A stretch of 64,000 bases of DNA from DATAGF01 sp963834875 (GTDB lineage: Bacteria; Actinomycetota; Thermoleophilia; Miltoncostaeales; Miltoncostaeaceae), in assembly GCA_963834875.1 (NCBI GenBank), contig CAWIDG010000002.1:186001-250000 (forward strand), given 5' to 3'. The first letter of the stretch is position 1. Every line of letters starts with the position of its first letter. Position numbers and translations under genes: made by a program. Below are positions 20,199-32,459 of the stretch, one piece after another. The notes beneath the pieces are model-generated. The model saw nothing but the letters and a program-made list of their open reading frames with translations. It was not told the origin of the DNA and made no database searches.

Positions 20199-21118
20199 TC
20201 AGCGGTAGCCAGTGGGGTCCGCCGGGCGGCCCGGGTCCTGGACCTCCACCATGTAGCGCCAGGCGTCGGGCTGGGAGCCGTCGAGATCGGTGAAGCCGTA
20301 CTCGCGCGCGAGGCCGCCGGAGGAGAACGAGCCGCCGTTGCGGCGGTGCACCTGCGGGTCGGCGGCGAGCGCGGCGACCGCGCGGCCCACGAAGCGCGGG
20401 CTCTCGGAGATCGCGGCGAAGTGCGGGTTCTTGGCGGCCGCGTCACGCCAGTCGGCCTCGGTGACCCCGTAGTTGTCGAGCATCATCTCCGAGCGCATCC
20501 AGCCCGGGCGTCAGCGCGACGGCGGTGCAGCCGTGCGGAGCGAGCTCATGGCCCTGCGCGAACGCGAGCCGGATGGCCGCCGTCTTCGCCAGGTCGTAGA
20601 AGGCCGAGAGCCGGTAGCGCCCCGCGTTGTACTCGAGCGTGCCGTCGGTCATCTCGACGACCAGGCCACCCGGCCGGCGGATGAGCAGCGCGAAGCGCGA
20701 AGTGGCTGGTGATCAGGTGCGTGTCGATCGCAAGGCGCAGCATCCGGAGGCCGCCGTCGAGGTCGTGCTCCCACACCGGCGTGTCCCACTGGGCCAGCAG
20801 CTCGCCGCCCCAGATGTCGTTGACCAGCACGTCCAGGCGGCCCCGCTCGGCGTCGATGCGCGCCACGAGCGCCTCGACCTGCGCCGGCTGCAGGTGGTCG
20901 GCCCCGACGGCGATCCCCTCGCCTCCGGCGGCATCGACGAGCTCTGCGGTCTCCTCGATCGTCTCCGGCCGGTCGTACTCCGAGCGCCGCGTCCTGGTCG
21001 TGCGGCCGCTGCAGTAGACCGTCGCGCCCGCCTCCCCCAGCGCGACCGCCGTGCCACGCCCGGCGCCGCGGGTCGCGCCCGCGACGAGCGCCACCTTCCC
21101 GGTCAGGGGGCCCGGCAT
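20199..21118 (-). CDS. Short-chain dehydrogenase/reductase (two frameshifts)
   Basis: An NAD(P)-dependent SDR of about 306 residues. From ATG 21118 the frame reads MPGPLTGKVALVAGATRGAG with the cofactor motif GATRGAGRG and VLVNDIWGG. After a shift near 20690 the catalytic Tyr-Lys pair appears in SAFYDLAKTAAIRLAFAQGH. Another shift near 20510 gives the final part with FVGRAVAALAADP. TAGGGT at 21126-21131 is seven bases before ATG 21118, which supports that start. The substrate is not predictable. Confidence 0.82.
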
Positions 21119-21125
21119 CGCGCGC

Positions 21126-21131
21126 ACCCTA
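21126..21131 (-). promoter_or_regulatory. -10 element of the SDR gene
   Basis: TAGGGT on the minus strand, seven bases before ATG 21118; leaderless arrangement. Confidence 0.45.
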
Positions 21132-21213
21132 GCGCCGGCCCGGCCCGGATGCGGGCCGGCCCGGCCCCGGACGGACGCCCCGGTGGTCGCCGACCGACGG
21201 CGCCCTGAGGCCG

Positions 21214-21219
21214 TACCCT
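21214..21219 (+). promoter_or_regulatory. Likely -10 element of sodA
   Basis: TACCCT gives a leader of roughly 60 bases that includes the AAAAGGAG ribosome site at 21271-21278. Confidence 0.4.
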
Positions 21220-21284
21220 AGTCCGACAGCGGCCCGCGGCAGCGATCGCCGGCGGGCCGGGGCGACCACGAAAAGGAGCACGCC

Positions 21285-21907
<623 letters not shown>

Positions 21908-21972
21908 GACGGCGACGGCTGCGCGCCGCGTGACCAGGGGCGATCGTGGAGCGGGTGGCCTGGGCGGGCCGG

Positions 21973-22287
21973 CTACCCACGTCGATCGAGCAGGTCCCGC
22001 TCGGCGGCCGGAACGAGATCCTCGTACTCGGGGTGGCGGCGGATCCAGGCGGCGATGAAGGGGCACCGCGGCACGGCCTGGAGGCCGCTGGCCCGGACGT
22101 CGTCGAGCGCGGCCCGCGCGAGCCGGCCCCCCACACCCCGCCCCTCCCATTCCGGCAGCACCTCGGTGTGGGTGAAGACGCGCGCCCCCGGGCGGGGCCG
22201 GTAGGCCGCGATCCCGGCGAGCCGGCCGCCGATCGTCGCCTCGTAGCGCTGCTCCCCGGGCCGGTCGTCCACCTCGATCTCGTCCAC
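21973..22287 (-). CDS. GNAT acetyltransferase-like protein (YjdJ/COG2388 type)
   Basis: About 104 residues. It shows the short-GNAT pattern: RYEATIGGRLAGIAAYR, HTEVLPEWEGRGVGGRLARA with the acetyl-CoA loop EGRGVG, and the C-terminal PRCPFIAAWIRRHPEYEDL that typifies this family. GTG 22287 is placed seven bases after TACCAT, so I prefer it to the ATG at 22296. The acceptor is unknown. Confidence 0.85.
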   Translation of the reverse strand: MDEIEVDDRPGEQRYEATIGGRLAGIAAYRPRPGARVFTHTEVLPEWEGRGVGGRLARAALDDVRASGLQAVPRCPFIAAWIRRHPEYEDLVPAAERDLLDRRG

Positions 22288-22397
22288 GCAGCCCATGGTA
22301 GGCGGGGAGGTCCGCGAGGGCACGGTGGGGGGCGTTGCGCCGCCACGGGGAACGGTTGGATGATCGCGGCGGCTCGGACCACCTCCCGGGAGGGACC

Positions 22398-24231
22398 ATG
22401 GGACGCCCGGCACCGCCAGATCTGCTCGCGTCGCTGGAGGAAACCGCGGCCCTGGGGGCGGCCCCGGCGGCGGCGGTCACCGTGGACGGCATCGAGGTGA
22501 CCCAGGTGGTGCAGGACCACCTCAACTCCGTGCCCCTCGTGGCCGGCAAGCGGACCGTCGTGCGGGTCTACCTGTCCTCCCCGGCCGGGCCCGTCTCGGT
22601 GCGGGGGGTGCTGCGGGTCGCGCGCGCGGCCGACGGGCCCTGGACCGGGGTCGCGCCGGTGGGCCCGGCGGCGCTCGACCCGGCCCGCTCCGGATCCTCT
22701 CTCGCCGCGCTGCGCAGCCGCCGCCACGATCTGGGCTTCAGCCTCAACTTCGTGCTGCCCGCGAGCTTCGCGGCCGCCGGCCCCACCTGGGTCCGCCTGG
22801 GCAGCGTCAGGACCGACGCGGGGCCCCTGCCGTTGAGGCCCCGGCCGGCCGCGCTGGTGAGGTTCACGCGCACCGCGCCGCTCCGCGTCCACATCGCGAG
22901 GATCCGCTACACGCGGGCCGGCTCGACGACGACGCACCTGCCGTCCGCGCTCGACCTCGACCTGATCAGATCCTGGCTGACGCGCGCGTACCCGGTCGCG
23001 ACCGTGAGGCTCACGACCACCACGATCGACGCGCCCCACCCGGCGCCCTTCGACGCCTCCGAGATCAACGCCGAGCTGATCGCGCTGCGGGCGGCCGACG
23101 TGGCCGCCGGGACGGACGGGCGCACCCACTACTACGGGCTCGTCGCCGACAGCGGCGGGTTCATGCGCGGCCTGGCCTCCGGCATCCCGCAGACGCCGGC
23201 CCCGGGCACGGTCGCATCCGGCCCCACCGGCCCGTCGACCTTCGGCTGGGACGCCGACGGCGCCTACGGCGACTGGTACACCGCCCACGAGCTCGCGCAC
23301 ACGTTCGGCCGGTTCCACGCGGAGTTCTGCGGGGCGGTCGGCGGGGCGGCGTACCCCCATCCCAACGGCCAGCTCACGGGTGCCGACGGGAGATACGTGG
23401 GGCTCGACGTCGGCGACCCGGTCATGTCGCTGCCGATGCGCGCCCTCCCCGGCAGCCGCTGGCACGACGTCATGTCCTACTGTGACCGGCAGTGGCTGAG
23501 CTCCTTCACGTACGACGGCATCCGCCGGCGCCTGAACGCCGAGGGCGCGCTCGGCGCGGGGGCGCCGCCACCTGCCGCGACCGCCGGGCCGGGTGACGCC
23601 GTGGCCGGAATCCACGTCGTCGCCGCGGCCAACGCCACGCGGTCGACGGGCAGCCTGACCGCCGTCCTGCCGTCTCCCGCCGAGCCCACGCCGGCCGACG
23701 ACGCCGCGGGCAGGGAGCCCTTCGCGATCGTGCTGACGACGGCGCGCGGGCGCGTCCTGGTGGACCAGCCGGTCGCGTTCCAGCCGAGCGCGTGCGAGCT
23801 TCCTGGCGAGGACGTGACCGGGACGATCGACGTGGTCGTCCCCTCGGCCGCCAAGGCGCGCCGCATCGAGCTGCGGCACGGCGAGCGGGTGCTCGACAGC
23901 CGCCCGATCGGCGGAGCCGCCGCGCCGGGTGCGGGCCTCGGCGCCGCCGCGGCCGCGGCGCTGCGCGTGCGCGGCGGGGGGCCGGACGGCGAGATCGTCG
24001 TGGAGTGGGATGCCCCCGGCACCGCCCCGGCGCGCCGCTACCTGGTGCAGGCGAGCGAGGACGGCGGCGCCACCTGGCGCACGGTCGGGCTCGACCTCGC
24101 CGAGCCCGGCGGTCCGCATCGATCCCGACGACTTCCCCGGACGCGCCGAGCTCACCGTGCGGGTGGTCGCCACGAGCGGAACCGAGCAGGCACTCGTGGC
24201 GCAGGACCGGGTCCCGCTCGTCCCGCACTAG
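22398..24231 (+). CDS. Metzincin-like zinc metalloprotease with N-terminal adhesion-type domain (one frameshift)
   Basis: About 611 residues from ATG 22398 (GGGAGG upstream). Residues ~30-70 contain DGIEVTQVVQDHLNSVPLVA followed by GKRTVVRVYL, an opening common in large secreted or surface bacterial proteins. The zinc site AHELAHTFGRFHAEF fits HExxHxxGxxH of metzincins, and MSYCDRQW about 50 residues later could be the Met-turn. The C-terminal part is beta-rich, of fibronectin-like character (RRYLVQASEDGGATWR). No signal peptide is seen at the N-terminus. A shift at about 24115 leads to the end LVAQDRVPLVPH. Confidence 0.72.
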
Positions 24232-24274
24232 GGAAGCAGGGTACGGTCTCCCCGACGCCGACGAGGAGACCGAC

Positions 24275-25500
24275 ATGGCCGAGCGACGGACCTTCGTGAT
24301 CGTTGGGGCGAGCCTGGCGGGGGCCAAGGCGGCCGAGGCCCTCCGGGAGGAGGGCTTCGACGGGCGCGTCGTCCTGGTCGGGGCCGAGTCGCACCGCCCC
24401 TACGAGCGGCCGCCGCTCTCCAAGGGCTACCTCCAGGGGGAGGCCGAGCGGGACTCCGTCTACGTCCATCCCGAGGGCTTCTACGCCGAGCAGGAGATCG
24501 AGCTCCTCCGCGGGCGCGAGGTGACGGCGATCGACCGGGGGGCGCGGACGGCGACGCTGAGCGACGGCGAGAGCCTGCGCTGGGACCGGCTCCTGCTGGC
24601 GACCGGCGCCGCCCCGCGCACGCTGCCCATCCCGGGGGCCGACCTCGACGGGCGTCCACCTCCTCCGCACGCTCGACGACAGCGACCGCCTGCGGGACGT
24701 CATCGCCGCGGGCGGCCGGCTCCTGGTGATCGGGGCGGGGTGGATCGGGTCGGAGGTCGCGGCCTCGGCCCGTTCAGGCGGGATGGAGGTCACGATCGTC
24801 GAGCAGCAGTCGGTGCCCCTCCAGGGCGTCCTCGGCAGCGAGGTGGGCGGCATGTACGCCGGCGTGCACCGGGACCACGGGGTCGAGCTCCTCACGGGCG
24901 CGGGCGTCGATGCGATCGAGGGCGACGGCCGCGCCGAGCGGGTGCGCCTGGCCGGCGGGCGGACCGTCGACTGCGCCGCCGTGGTGATCGGCGTCGGCGC
25001 CGCGCCGCGCACGGAGCTCGCCGAGGCCGCGGGGCTTCCCGTGGACAACGGCGTCCTGGTCGACGCCACCCTGAGCGCCGGGGGCGACGTCTTCGCCGCC
25101 GGCGACGTGGCGAACGCCGAGCACCCCTTCTTCGGCCGGCGGGTGCGGGTGGAGCACTGGGCGAACGCCCTCAACCAGGGCCCGGCGGCGGCGCGGTCGA
25201 TGCTCGGGCGCACCGAGCCCTACGAGCGCGCTCCCCTACTTCTTCTCCGACCAGTACGACGTCGGCATGGAGTACTCGGGCCTCGCCGACCCCGACGCGC
25301 CGGTCGTCGTGCGCGGCGACCTCGCGGCGCGCGAGGCCGTCGTCTTCTGGCTCGGCGACGACGGCGCGGTGCTCGCGGGGATGAACATCAACGTCTGGGA
25401 CGTGAACGAGCAGGTCCAGGCGCTGATCCGCTCCCGGGCGGCGGTCAACCCGGCGCGCCTGGCCGACCCGGCCGTCCCGCTGGAGGAGCTCAGCGGCTGA
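24275..25500 (+). CDS. FAD-dependent NAD(P)H:ferredoxin/rubredoxin reductase (two frameshifts)
   Basis: About 408 residues. The FAD fold opens with FVIVGASLAGAKAAEALREE, followed by HRPYERPPLSKGYL. After a shift at about 24650 the NAD(P)H fold appears as LLVIGAGWIGSEVAASAR, then GGDVFAAGDVANAEHPFFGR (second FAD motif). A shift near 25235 gives the reductase C-terminal domain with EYSGLADPDAPVVVRG. It probably passes electrons to a ferredoxin serving a P450 or oxygenase; no such partner gene is adjacent. AGGAGA precedes the ATG and TACGGT at 24242-24247 is a likely -10. Confidence 0.87.
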
Positions 25501-25515
25501 TCGGGGCGGGCGGCC

Positions 25516-26704
25516 CTAGCGGGCAGCGGCCCCGAGGGCCAGGCGGGCCGAGCGCTCGAGCATCGCGCTGCCCGGCACCGTGCGCGGGTCGGACCGGCCC
25601 AGGCGCGCGGCGACGAACCGGCCCATGATCGGCGACCGCAGCGCGTGGAAGGTGAGGGCGGGCGAGCGCTCCAGGGCGAGCTTCGCGGCCCAGGCCGTCG
25701 CGGCGTGGCCGGCCAGGGCGCGGCGCAGGCGGCCCTGGTAGGGCTCCATGCGTCGCCTCCCGGCCGGCGAGCACGTCGAGGGCCGCCTCGCTGGCGAGCT
25801 TGGCGCTGAGGAACGCCTCGAAGATCCCGTCCCCGGACAGTGGATCGACCAGGCCCGCCGCGTCCCCGACCACCGCGGCCCGCCCCCGGGCGGCGAGGGA
25901 CCAGGTGCGACGAAGCGGCAGGCGGTGGCCGCGCAGGGCGGTGAGCTCGCCGACCTCGATGCCGTGCTCGGCGCAGAGCCGGTCGAGGTGGGCGCGCAGG
26001 CGCGGCCCCTCGGCCGCCCACCCGCCGACGCCGACGTTGAGATGGTCCCCCTTGGGGAAGATCCAGCCGTAGCCCCCCGGGACCGTGCCGATCTCGAGGA
26101 TGACGCGACCGCGGTGCTCGGCCGCCGCGGCCCCGGAGACCGGCAGGTTCCCCTCGTAGGCGACCTCGAAGGCGCGGTCGGCCCCGAGGCCGAGCGCCTT
26201 CGCGGAGACGCCGTTGGCCCCGTCCGCGCCCAGGACCAGGGCCGCCCGGAGCCGGCCGCCGTCGAAGTCCACGACCATCGCGGACGGCCCGTCCGCCTCC
26301 ACGCCCCTCACCCGGACGCCGTCGCGGACGTCGGCCCCGGCCTCCCCCGCACGCTCGACCAGGAAGTGGTCGAGGCGCCGCCGCTGGGTCATGAGGGCGA
26401 TCGGGCTCGGGAACCGCTGCTCGCTGGAACGCTCGAAGCGCAGGCGCAGGAGCACCCGGTCGAACGCGGTCCTCGACCACCGGCGAGACGTCGAAGGGCA
26501 GCAGGCCGACCCCCCGCATGGTGAGGCCGCCTCCGCACGGCTTGTCGCGGGGGAACCGCTGCCGGTCGAGCAGCACCACCCGCGCGCCCGCCGCCGCGAG
26601 CCGGTACGCGGCCGTGGAGCCGGCCGGGCCCGCTCCGACGACCGCGACGTCGACCCGCTCCGCGGCTACGCCGATGGCCGCTCCCGTCGCACGTTCCTCG
26701 TCAT
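25516..26704 (-). CDS. Geranylgeranyl-reductase-family FAD oxidoreductase (several frameshifts)
   Basis: A flavoprotein of about 396 residues related to geranylgeranyl reductases, which saturate isoprenoid chains. The FAD motif VAVVGAGPAGSTAAYRLAA is followed by RFPRDKPCGGGL, then QRRRLDHFLVERAGEAGADV, the GGYGWIFPKGDHLNVGVGG signature and VVGDAAGLVDPLSGDGIFEA. The C-terminus lies in a third frame ending ALGAAAR. The 5' end is broken: ATG 26704 opens a frame that stops before the FAD motif, and the motif frame itself has no start, so an indel lies between. It converges on the reductase gene at 25500. Confidence 0.82.
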
Positions 26705-26814
26705 CACGACCTCAACTTCGGTTCCACCCCAGGACCATGATGCACGGCCGAGGGCCCCGGGGGAACCTCTGCGGGCGGCGCGACGGGAGCGTCGCGGCGT
26801 GGGAGGATGCTCCC

Positions 26815-28210
26815 GTGGCGCCGTCGATCCCCCGCGCGGGGCTCCTGATCCTCGCCGCGGTCGGCTTGGCCCAGGTGCTGGTCACGCTCGACTACTTCGC
26901 GCTCTCGGTCGCCATCCCGCAGATGGCGGCCGACCTGAACGTCAGCACCACGGACATCCAGTGGGCGCTCACCGGCTACCTGCTCTCCTTCGCCGCGCTG
27001 ATGGTGGCCGGGGGCCGCATCGGGGACATCATCGGCCGCAAGCGCACGCTGCTGATCGGGGTCGCGGCCTTCGGCGGCGCCTCCCTGCTGTGCGGCCTCG
27101 CGTACGACGAGTACATGCTCGTGGCGTGCCGGGTGCTCCAGGGGGTCGGCGCGGCGATCCTGTTCCCCACCAGCATGGCCGTCGTGGGCAACTCCTTCGA
27201 CGACGAGACCCGGCCGCGCGCGATCGGCGCCGTGGTGTTGGTGTCGTCAGTCGGCATGGCGCTGGGGCCGCTGGTCGGCGGCGTTCTCAGCGACCTCCTC
27301 GACTGGCGGTGGGTCTTCCTGGTGAACGTGCCCTTCGCGCTCGTCGCCGCCGCCATGATCTGGTTCTTCGTGAGCGAGTCGCGCGACGAGTCGGTTTCGC
27401 GCCACGTGGACTACCGGGGGGTGGTGGTGCTGAGCGGCGCGATCGTCGCCCTCGCCCTCGCGATCGACCGCGGCCCCTCGTGGGCCGAGTCCGACCCCGG
27501 CTGGCTCGCCGCCAGCCTGGCCGCCTTCGTCGTCCTGATGGTGGTCTTCGTCCTGCTCGAGCGTCGGGTCGAGAGCCCGCTGGTCGACCTGCCGACCTTC
27601 CGCAGTCACCCCTTCGTCATGGTGACGCTGAGCGGCATCCTCTCGAACTTCCTCTGGGCGCTCTCGGTGTTCGTCGCCACCGTCTGGCTCCAGGAGGTCA
27701 AGGGCCTGTCGCCGCTCGAGGCGGGCCTGGCGTTCCTCGCCATGTCGGCGGGGGTGGCGGTCGCGGGCCCCCTGTCCGGCCACCTCGTCACCCGCTACGA
27801 CGTCGGAGCGCTGATGGCGGTCTCGGCCCTGGTGGGCGCCGCGGGGGCGATCGGGGTCTCGCTCGTGGACGACCTGGCGGCCTGGCTGCCGCTCTTCGGC
27901 CTGCTCGGGCTCGGCGTCGGCACCAACTACGCCCTCGTCAACCAGGGCGCGCTCGCGTCCGTGCCAAAGGAGAAGGCCGGGGCGGCCTCGGGGATCGCCC
28001 TCACGGCCCTCGTGATCGGCGCCGCGCTCGCGACGGTGCATCGCGGCCACCCTGCTCGAGGAGCTCTCCGACGGGCCGGTCGACCAGTCCGCCGCGGATC
28101 AGGTCATGCGCGTCGGGGCCCTCGCCGCCCTCGCCGCTGCCGTGCCCGCGGCGCTGCTCTGGATGCGCCGCCGTCGCAGCGCCGCCCGGGAGCAGCCGGA
28201 GGCGGCCTGA
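26815..28210 (+). CDS. MFS transporter, DHA2 drug-exporter type (one frameshift)
   Basis: About 465 residues with many hydrophobic helices. The first helix is followed by the DHA2 motif YFALSVAIPQMAADLNVS and QWALTGYLLSFAALMVAGGR; the loop GDIIGRKRTLLIG is MFS motif A. VGMALGPLVGGVLSDLLDWR contains motif C. The frame changes near 28035 and the last helix plus RRRSAAREQPEAA end at TGA 28210. GTG 26815 follows GGGAGG. It is an inner-membrane proton antiporter of unknown substrate; no regulator gene is adjacent. Confidence 0.88.
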
Positions 28211-28260
28211 CGGCCATGACGTGACGACCGGTCCCGCGGACCACCGGGGATGGCCGAGTC

Positions 28261-28682
28261 TCACCCGGGTCAGCCGGCCGCACGAGCATCACCGTCGCGT
28301 CGGCCTTCTCGAGCAACGCCTGGATCTGGCCGGCGGCCCCGTTGTGCGCCGCCCCGCGGCGCTTCTCGATCAGCACCAGGTCGAACCGCTCCGCGGCGAG
28401 CGTCTCGAGGACGCCCTCGGCGAACGAGCGCGCCCGCACGAGGCGCGTGTCGAAGGAGCCGGCGGTGCGGGACATCGCGCGCTCGGCGCCCTCCAGCATC
28501 TCGCAGGCCGAGGCCACCGAGCGGTCGAGGGCGGCCTCGAGCGGCTGCGAGTGCGGGATGACGAGCACCGAGACCAGCACCAGGGCGCCCTCGGAGCCCG
28601 CGAGGTCGCCGGCGTGCTCCAGTGCCGTCAGTGGCAACCGCTCGCCCGCCGTGGCCACGAGCACCCGCCTGCCGGCGCTCAC
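28261..28682 (-). CDS. Universal stress protein-like protein at end of the kdp operon
   Basis: About 140 residues: SAGRRVLVATAGERLPLTAL, then FDLVLIEKRRGAAHNGAAGQ and the Usp-type end KADATVMLVRPA. Its GTG overlaps the kdpD stop (GTGA), so it is translationally coupled to the Kdp genes. The natural stop is hidden by an indel; TGA triplets lie at 28261 and 28270 in another frame. KdpD proteins normally contain an internal Usp domain, so this extra Usp may have a related binding role. Confidence 0.7.
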
Positions 28683-29780
28683 CGCTCCCGCTCCCGCCCC
28701 GCCGCGCGGCGATCCGCGATCAACAGCACGTCCACCCCCTCGAGTCGCTCGAGCAAGCGTCGACAGTAGATCGCCCTTCAGCCGCGACGCCAGCCCGCGC
28801 CGGCTCGGGCGGGCCATCGCGAGCCGGGTCACGCCCCGCCCCTCCGCAAGGCTGACGACGGCGTCCGCAAGATCCTCCTCGGGCACCGGGAGGAAATGGG
28901 CGCCAAGCGTGACGGTCAGGCTCCTGACGAGGTCGCGCTGGCGGGCGGCCTCCTCGTCGTCGCGCCCCTCGGGCATCACGACGTCGAGCTCGGCCCCGAG
29001 CCGGCGGGCGGCCCTCCAGGCGGCCCGCGTGAGGCGCTGGGACCCCAGCTCGGGCCGGACGACGACCATGACGCGCTCCACCAGCGGAGAGGGGATGCCC
29101 TGCAGCATGACCCCGGGGCCAGGGGTGTCGCGCTTCACGTGCTGGTCGACCGAGTCGGCGACCTCCCGCAGCGCGACCTCGCGCAGCGTCCCGAGGTTGG
29201 CCGTGGTGAAGAAGTTCAGCAGGGCCGTCTCGACGCGCTCCGTCGGGTACACCTTCCCGGCCCTCAACCGCGCCTGCAATGCCTCGGGCGTGAGGTCGAC
29301 CAGCACCACCTCGTCGGCGTCGAGCAGCACCTGGTCGGGGATCGTCTCGCGCACGCGCACGCCGGTCAGCTCGAGGATCCTGTCGTTGAGGCTCTCGAGG
29401 TGCTGCACGTTGACGGTGGAGATCACGTCGATGCCCGCGAGCTGGAGCTCCTGGACGTCCTGATAGCGCTTGGGGCGCGCCATCCCCGGCGCGTTGGTGT
29501 GGGCCAGCTCGTCGACGAGGGCGATCCGGGGCGCCCGCGCGAGCACGCCGTCCACGTCCATGTCGCGCAGCGGCACGCCTCGGTGCTCGAGCTCGAGGGG
29601 CGGCACGAGCTCGATGCCCTCGGCCCTCGCGATGGTGTCGGGGCGGCCGTGTGGCTCGAGCCAGCCGATGACCGCGTCCTCCCCCGCGGCCAGGAGCTCG
29701 TGGGCCTCCTCGAGCATCGCGTACGTCTTGCCGACGCCGGCGGCCATGCCCACGTAGACCTTCAGCCGGCCCGAGATCAG
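28679..29780 (-). CDS. kdpD: KdpD N-terminal sensor part, without kinase domain
   Basis: About 366 residues. It carries the KdpD domain: GRLKVYVGMAAGVGKTYAML with its P-loop, ALVDELAHTNAPG and KRYQDVQELQLAGIDVISTV, then a Usp-like domain (PLVERVMVVVRPELGSQRL). It ends DVLLIADRRAAGRERER after a one-base shift near 28735. There are no membrane helices and no histidine-kinase core; these are in a separate gene at 35212. The start is uncertain: the frame opens with CTG at 29780, overlapping the kdpB stop, and no ATG or GTG precedes the P-loop region except within it. Confidence 0.88.
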
Positions 29781-31847
29781 GCCCCCAGGACGTTGTGGAT
29801 CAGGAGGTCCAGCAGCTTGATGCCGACGAAGGGGGCGATCACGCCGCCCAGACCGTAGACGAGCAGGTTGCGGCGGAGGAGCCGCGTCGCGCCGATGGCC
29901 CGGTAGCGCACGCCCCGCAGCGCCAGCGGGACCAGCGCCGGGATGATGAGCGCGTTGAAGACGATCGCCGAGATGATCGCGCTGCGCGGCGTGCCGAGGT
30001 CCATGACGTTGAGCGCGTCGAGGGGGCCCTCGCTCCCCTGGTCCGCCGCGTAGGCGGTCACGAAGACCGCCGGCAGGATCGCGAAGTACTTGGCGACGTC
30101 GTTGGCGATCGAGAAGGTCGTGAGCGCCCCGCGGGTGATCAGCAGCTGCTTCCCGACCTCGACGATCTCGATCAGCTTGGTCGGGTCGGAGTCGAGGTCG
30201 ACCATGTTCCCGGCCTCCTTCGCGGCGGAGGTGCCGGTGTTCATGGCCACGCCGACGTCGGCCTGGGCGAGTGCCGGCGCGTCGTTGGTGCCGTCGCCGG
30301 TCATCGCCACCAGGTGGCCCTTGCCCTGCTCCTCGCGGATCAGGGTCATCTTGTCCTCGGGCGTGGCCTGCGCGAGGAAGTCGTCGACGCCCGCCTCGGA
30401 CGCGATCGCGGCGGCCGTGAGGCGGTTGTCGCCCGTGATCATGACCGTCCGGATGCCCATCCGGCGCAGCTCGGTGAAGCGCTGGGTCATGCCCTCCTTG
30501 ACGACGTCCTTCAGGTGGATCACGCCGAGCGTCCGCGCGTCGCTGGCGACCACCAGGGGGGTGCCGCCGGAGCGCGCGACCCCCTCGACGATCCCGGTGA
30601 GCCCGTCCGGCGCCACCCCCCCGCGCGCGGCCGCCCAGGCCTCCACCGCGTCCGCGGCGCCCTTGCGGATGGAGGTCCCGTTGGTCTGGACGCCACTCAT
30701 GCGGGTCTCGGCGCTGAACGGGACGAACTCGAGGCCCCGCGCGACCTCGGCCCGCTCGCGCAGGCCGAAGCGCTCCTTGGCGAGCACGACGATCGAGCGG
30801 CCCTCGGGGGTCTCGTCGGCGAGCGAGGAGAGCTGTGCCGCCTCGGCGAGCTCGCGCTCGGGAACGCCGCCGACCGGGAGGAACTCCGTGGCCTGGCGGT
30901 TGCCGAGCGTGATCGTCCCGGTCTTGTCCAGCAGCAGGGTGTCCACGTCGCCCGCCGCCTCGACCGCGCGCCCGCTCATGGCGAGGACGTTGCGCTGCAC
31001 CAGGCGGTCCATCCCGGCGATCCCGATCGCCGACAGAAGCGCCCCGATCGTCGTGGGGATCAGCGACACCAGGAGGGCGATCAGCACCGTGACCGACACG
31101 TCGCTGCCGGCGAAGCTCGCCAGCGGGCGCAGCGTGACGCGTCACGACCAGGAACACGATCGTCAGGCCGGCGATGAGGATGTTCAGCGCGATCTCGTTG
31201 GGCGTCTTGCGGCGCTGGGTGCCCTCGACAAGGGCGATCATGCGGTCGAGGAAGCTCTGGCCGGGCTCCTGGGTGATGCGCACGACGATCCGGTCGGACA
31301 GCACCCGCGTGCCGCCGGTCACGGCGCTGCGGTCGCCACCCGACTCGCGGATGACCGGCGCCGACTCGCCGGTGATCGCCGACTCGTCGACCGAGGCGAC
31401 GCCCTCGACGACGTCGCCGTCGCCCGGGATCAGGTCGCCGGCCTCGCAGACCACCATGTCGCCGGGGCGGAGGTCGGCCGCGGGCACCCGCTCCTCCGCC
31501 CCCGAGTCGCCGAGCCGGCGGGCCGTCATCTCGCTGCGGGTCGCCCGCAGCGCGTTGGCCTGGGCTCGGCCGCGGCCCTCGGCCACCGCCTCGGCGAAGT
31601 TCGCGAAGAGCACCGTCAGCCACAGCCAGAGCGCCACGACCCCGGTGAACCAGAGGTCGTCGCTGCGGCCCCGGAACAGGTCGGCGACGAAGATGCCGGT
31701 GGTGATCGCGCTCCCGACCTCGACCACGAACATCACCGGGTTGCGGAGTTGCACCCTCGGGTCGAGCTTGCGGAACGAGGCCCAGATCGCGGGGACCACG
31801 ATCTCCCTCGTGAACAGCTTCGTGCGCGGGCGGGAGGCGTCGATCAT
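29777..31847 (-). CDS. kdpB: Potassium-transporting P-type ATPase, catalytic subunit (one frameshift)
   Basis: The ATP-hydrolysing subunit of the high-affinity K+ pump. The first frame holds VDESAITGESAPVIRESGG (TGES motif) and the start of the fourth helix. After a shift at about 31140 the rest includes TTIGALLSAIGIAGMDRL, the phosphorylation site LLLDKTGTITLG, KGAADAVEAW and TGDGTNDAPALAQADVGVAM. About 690 residues, normal. It overlaps kdpC upstream (ATGA) and the KdpD sensor gene downstream. Confidence 0.95.
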
Positions 31848-32459
31848 GGGCGTGGAGGCGGGCCGGCGAGCTGGTCCAGGTCGAGGTTGAGCAGGAGGAC
31901 GTTCACCCCGGGCTCGCCCAGGAACCCGACCGAGCGGCCCTCGGTGTTGTCCTCGATGAGGTCGAGGACGCGCTCGATCGGTACCTCGCGGACCGCGGCG
32001 ACCCGGGCCGCCTGCAGCCGGGCGTTCCGCTCGGAGATGTGGGGGTCGATCCCCGAGGCCGACGTCGTGATCATGTCGACCGGCAGGTCCTGGGCCCGCA
32101 GCCCGGGCGTGTAGGGCCCCTCGAGCGCGAGCGCGTCGGCGATGTACCCGTCGACTGCTTCCTGGAGCGCGATGGTGTTGGGGCCGAGGTTCGCGAAGGT
32201 GGTCGCCGACGGGTTGTACGCCGGCGTCGTCGCCGAGGGCCGCGTGTGGAAGTAGGCCGGCGAGGTGAAGACCTGCCCGGCGAGCTCCGAGCCGACGACC
32301 TCGCCATCGAGCTCGACGAGGCTGCCGTCGGCCTTGCCCGGGAAGAGCGCCTGGGCGGCGCCGGTCATCGCCAGCGGGTAGAGGATCCCGAGCAGGACCG
32401 TGAAGATCACGACCATCCCGCTCGCGACGCCGAGCAGGCGGAGGCGTCTTGCGCGCCAT
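31844..32459 (-). CDS. kdpC: Potassium-transporting ATPase, KdpC subunit (one frameshift)
   Basis: KdpC stabilises the pump and aids ATP binding. One N-terminal membrane helix (VVIFTVLLGILYPLAMTG) is followed by the family motifs GQVFTSPAYFHTRPSAT, MITTSASGIDPHISERNARL and VPIERVLDLIEDNTEGR. ATG 32459 overlaps the kdpA stop (TGATG). One extra A near 32447 breaks the first codons. It lies between kdpA and kdpB, not after kdpB as in the usual kdpFABC order. Confidence 0.93.
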
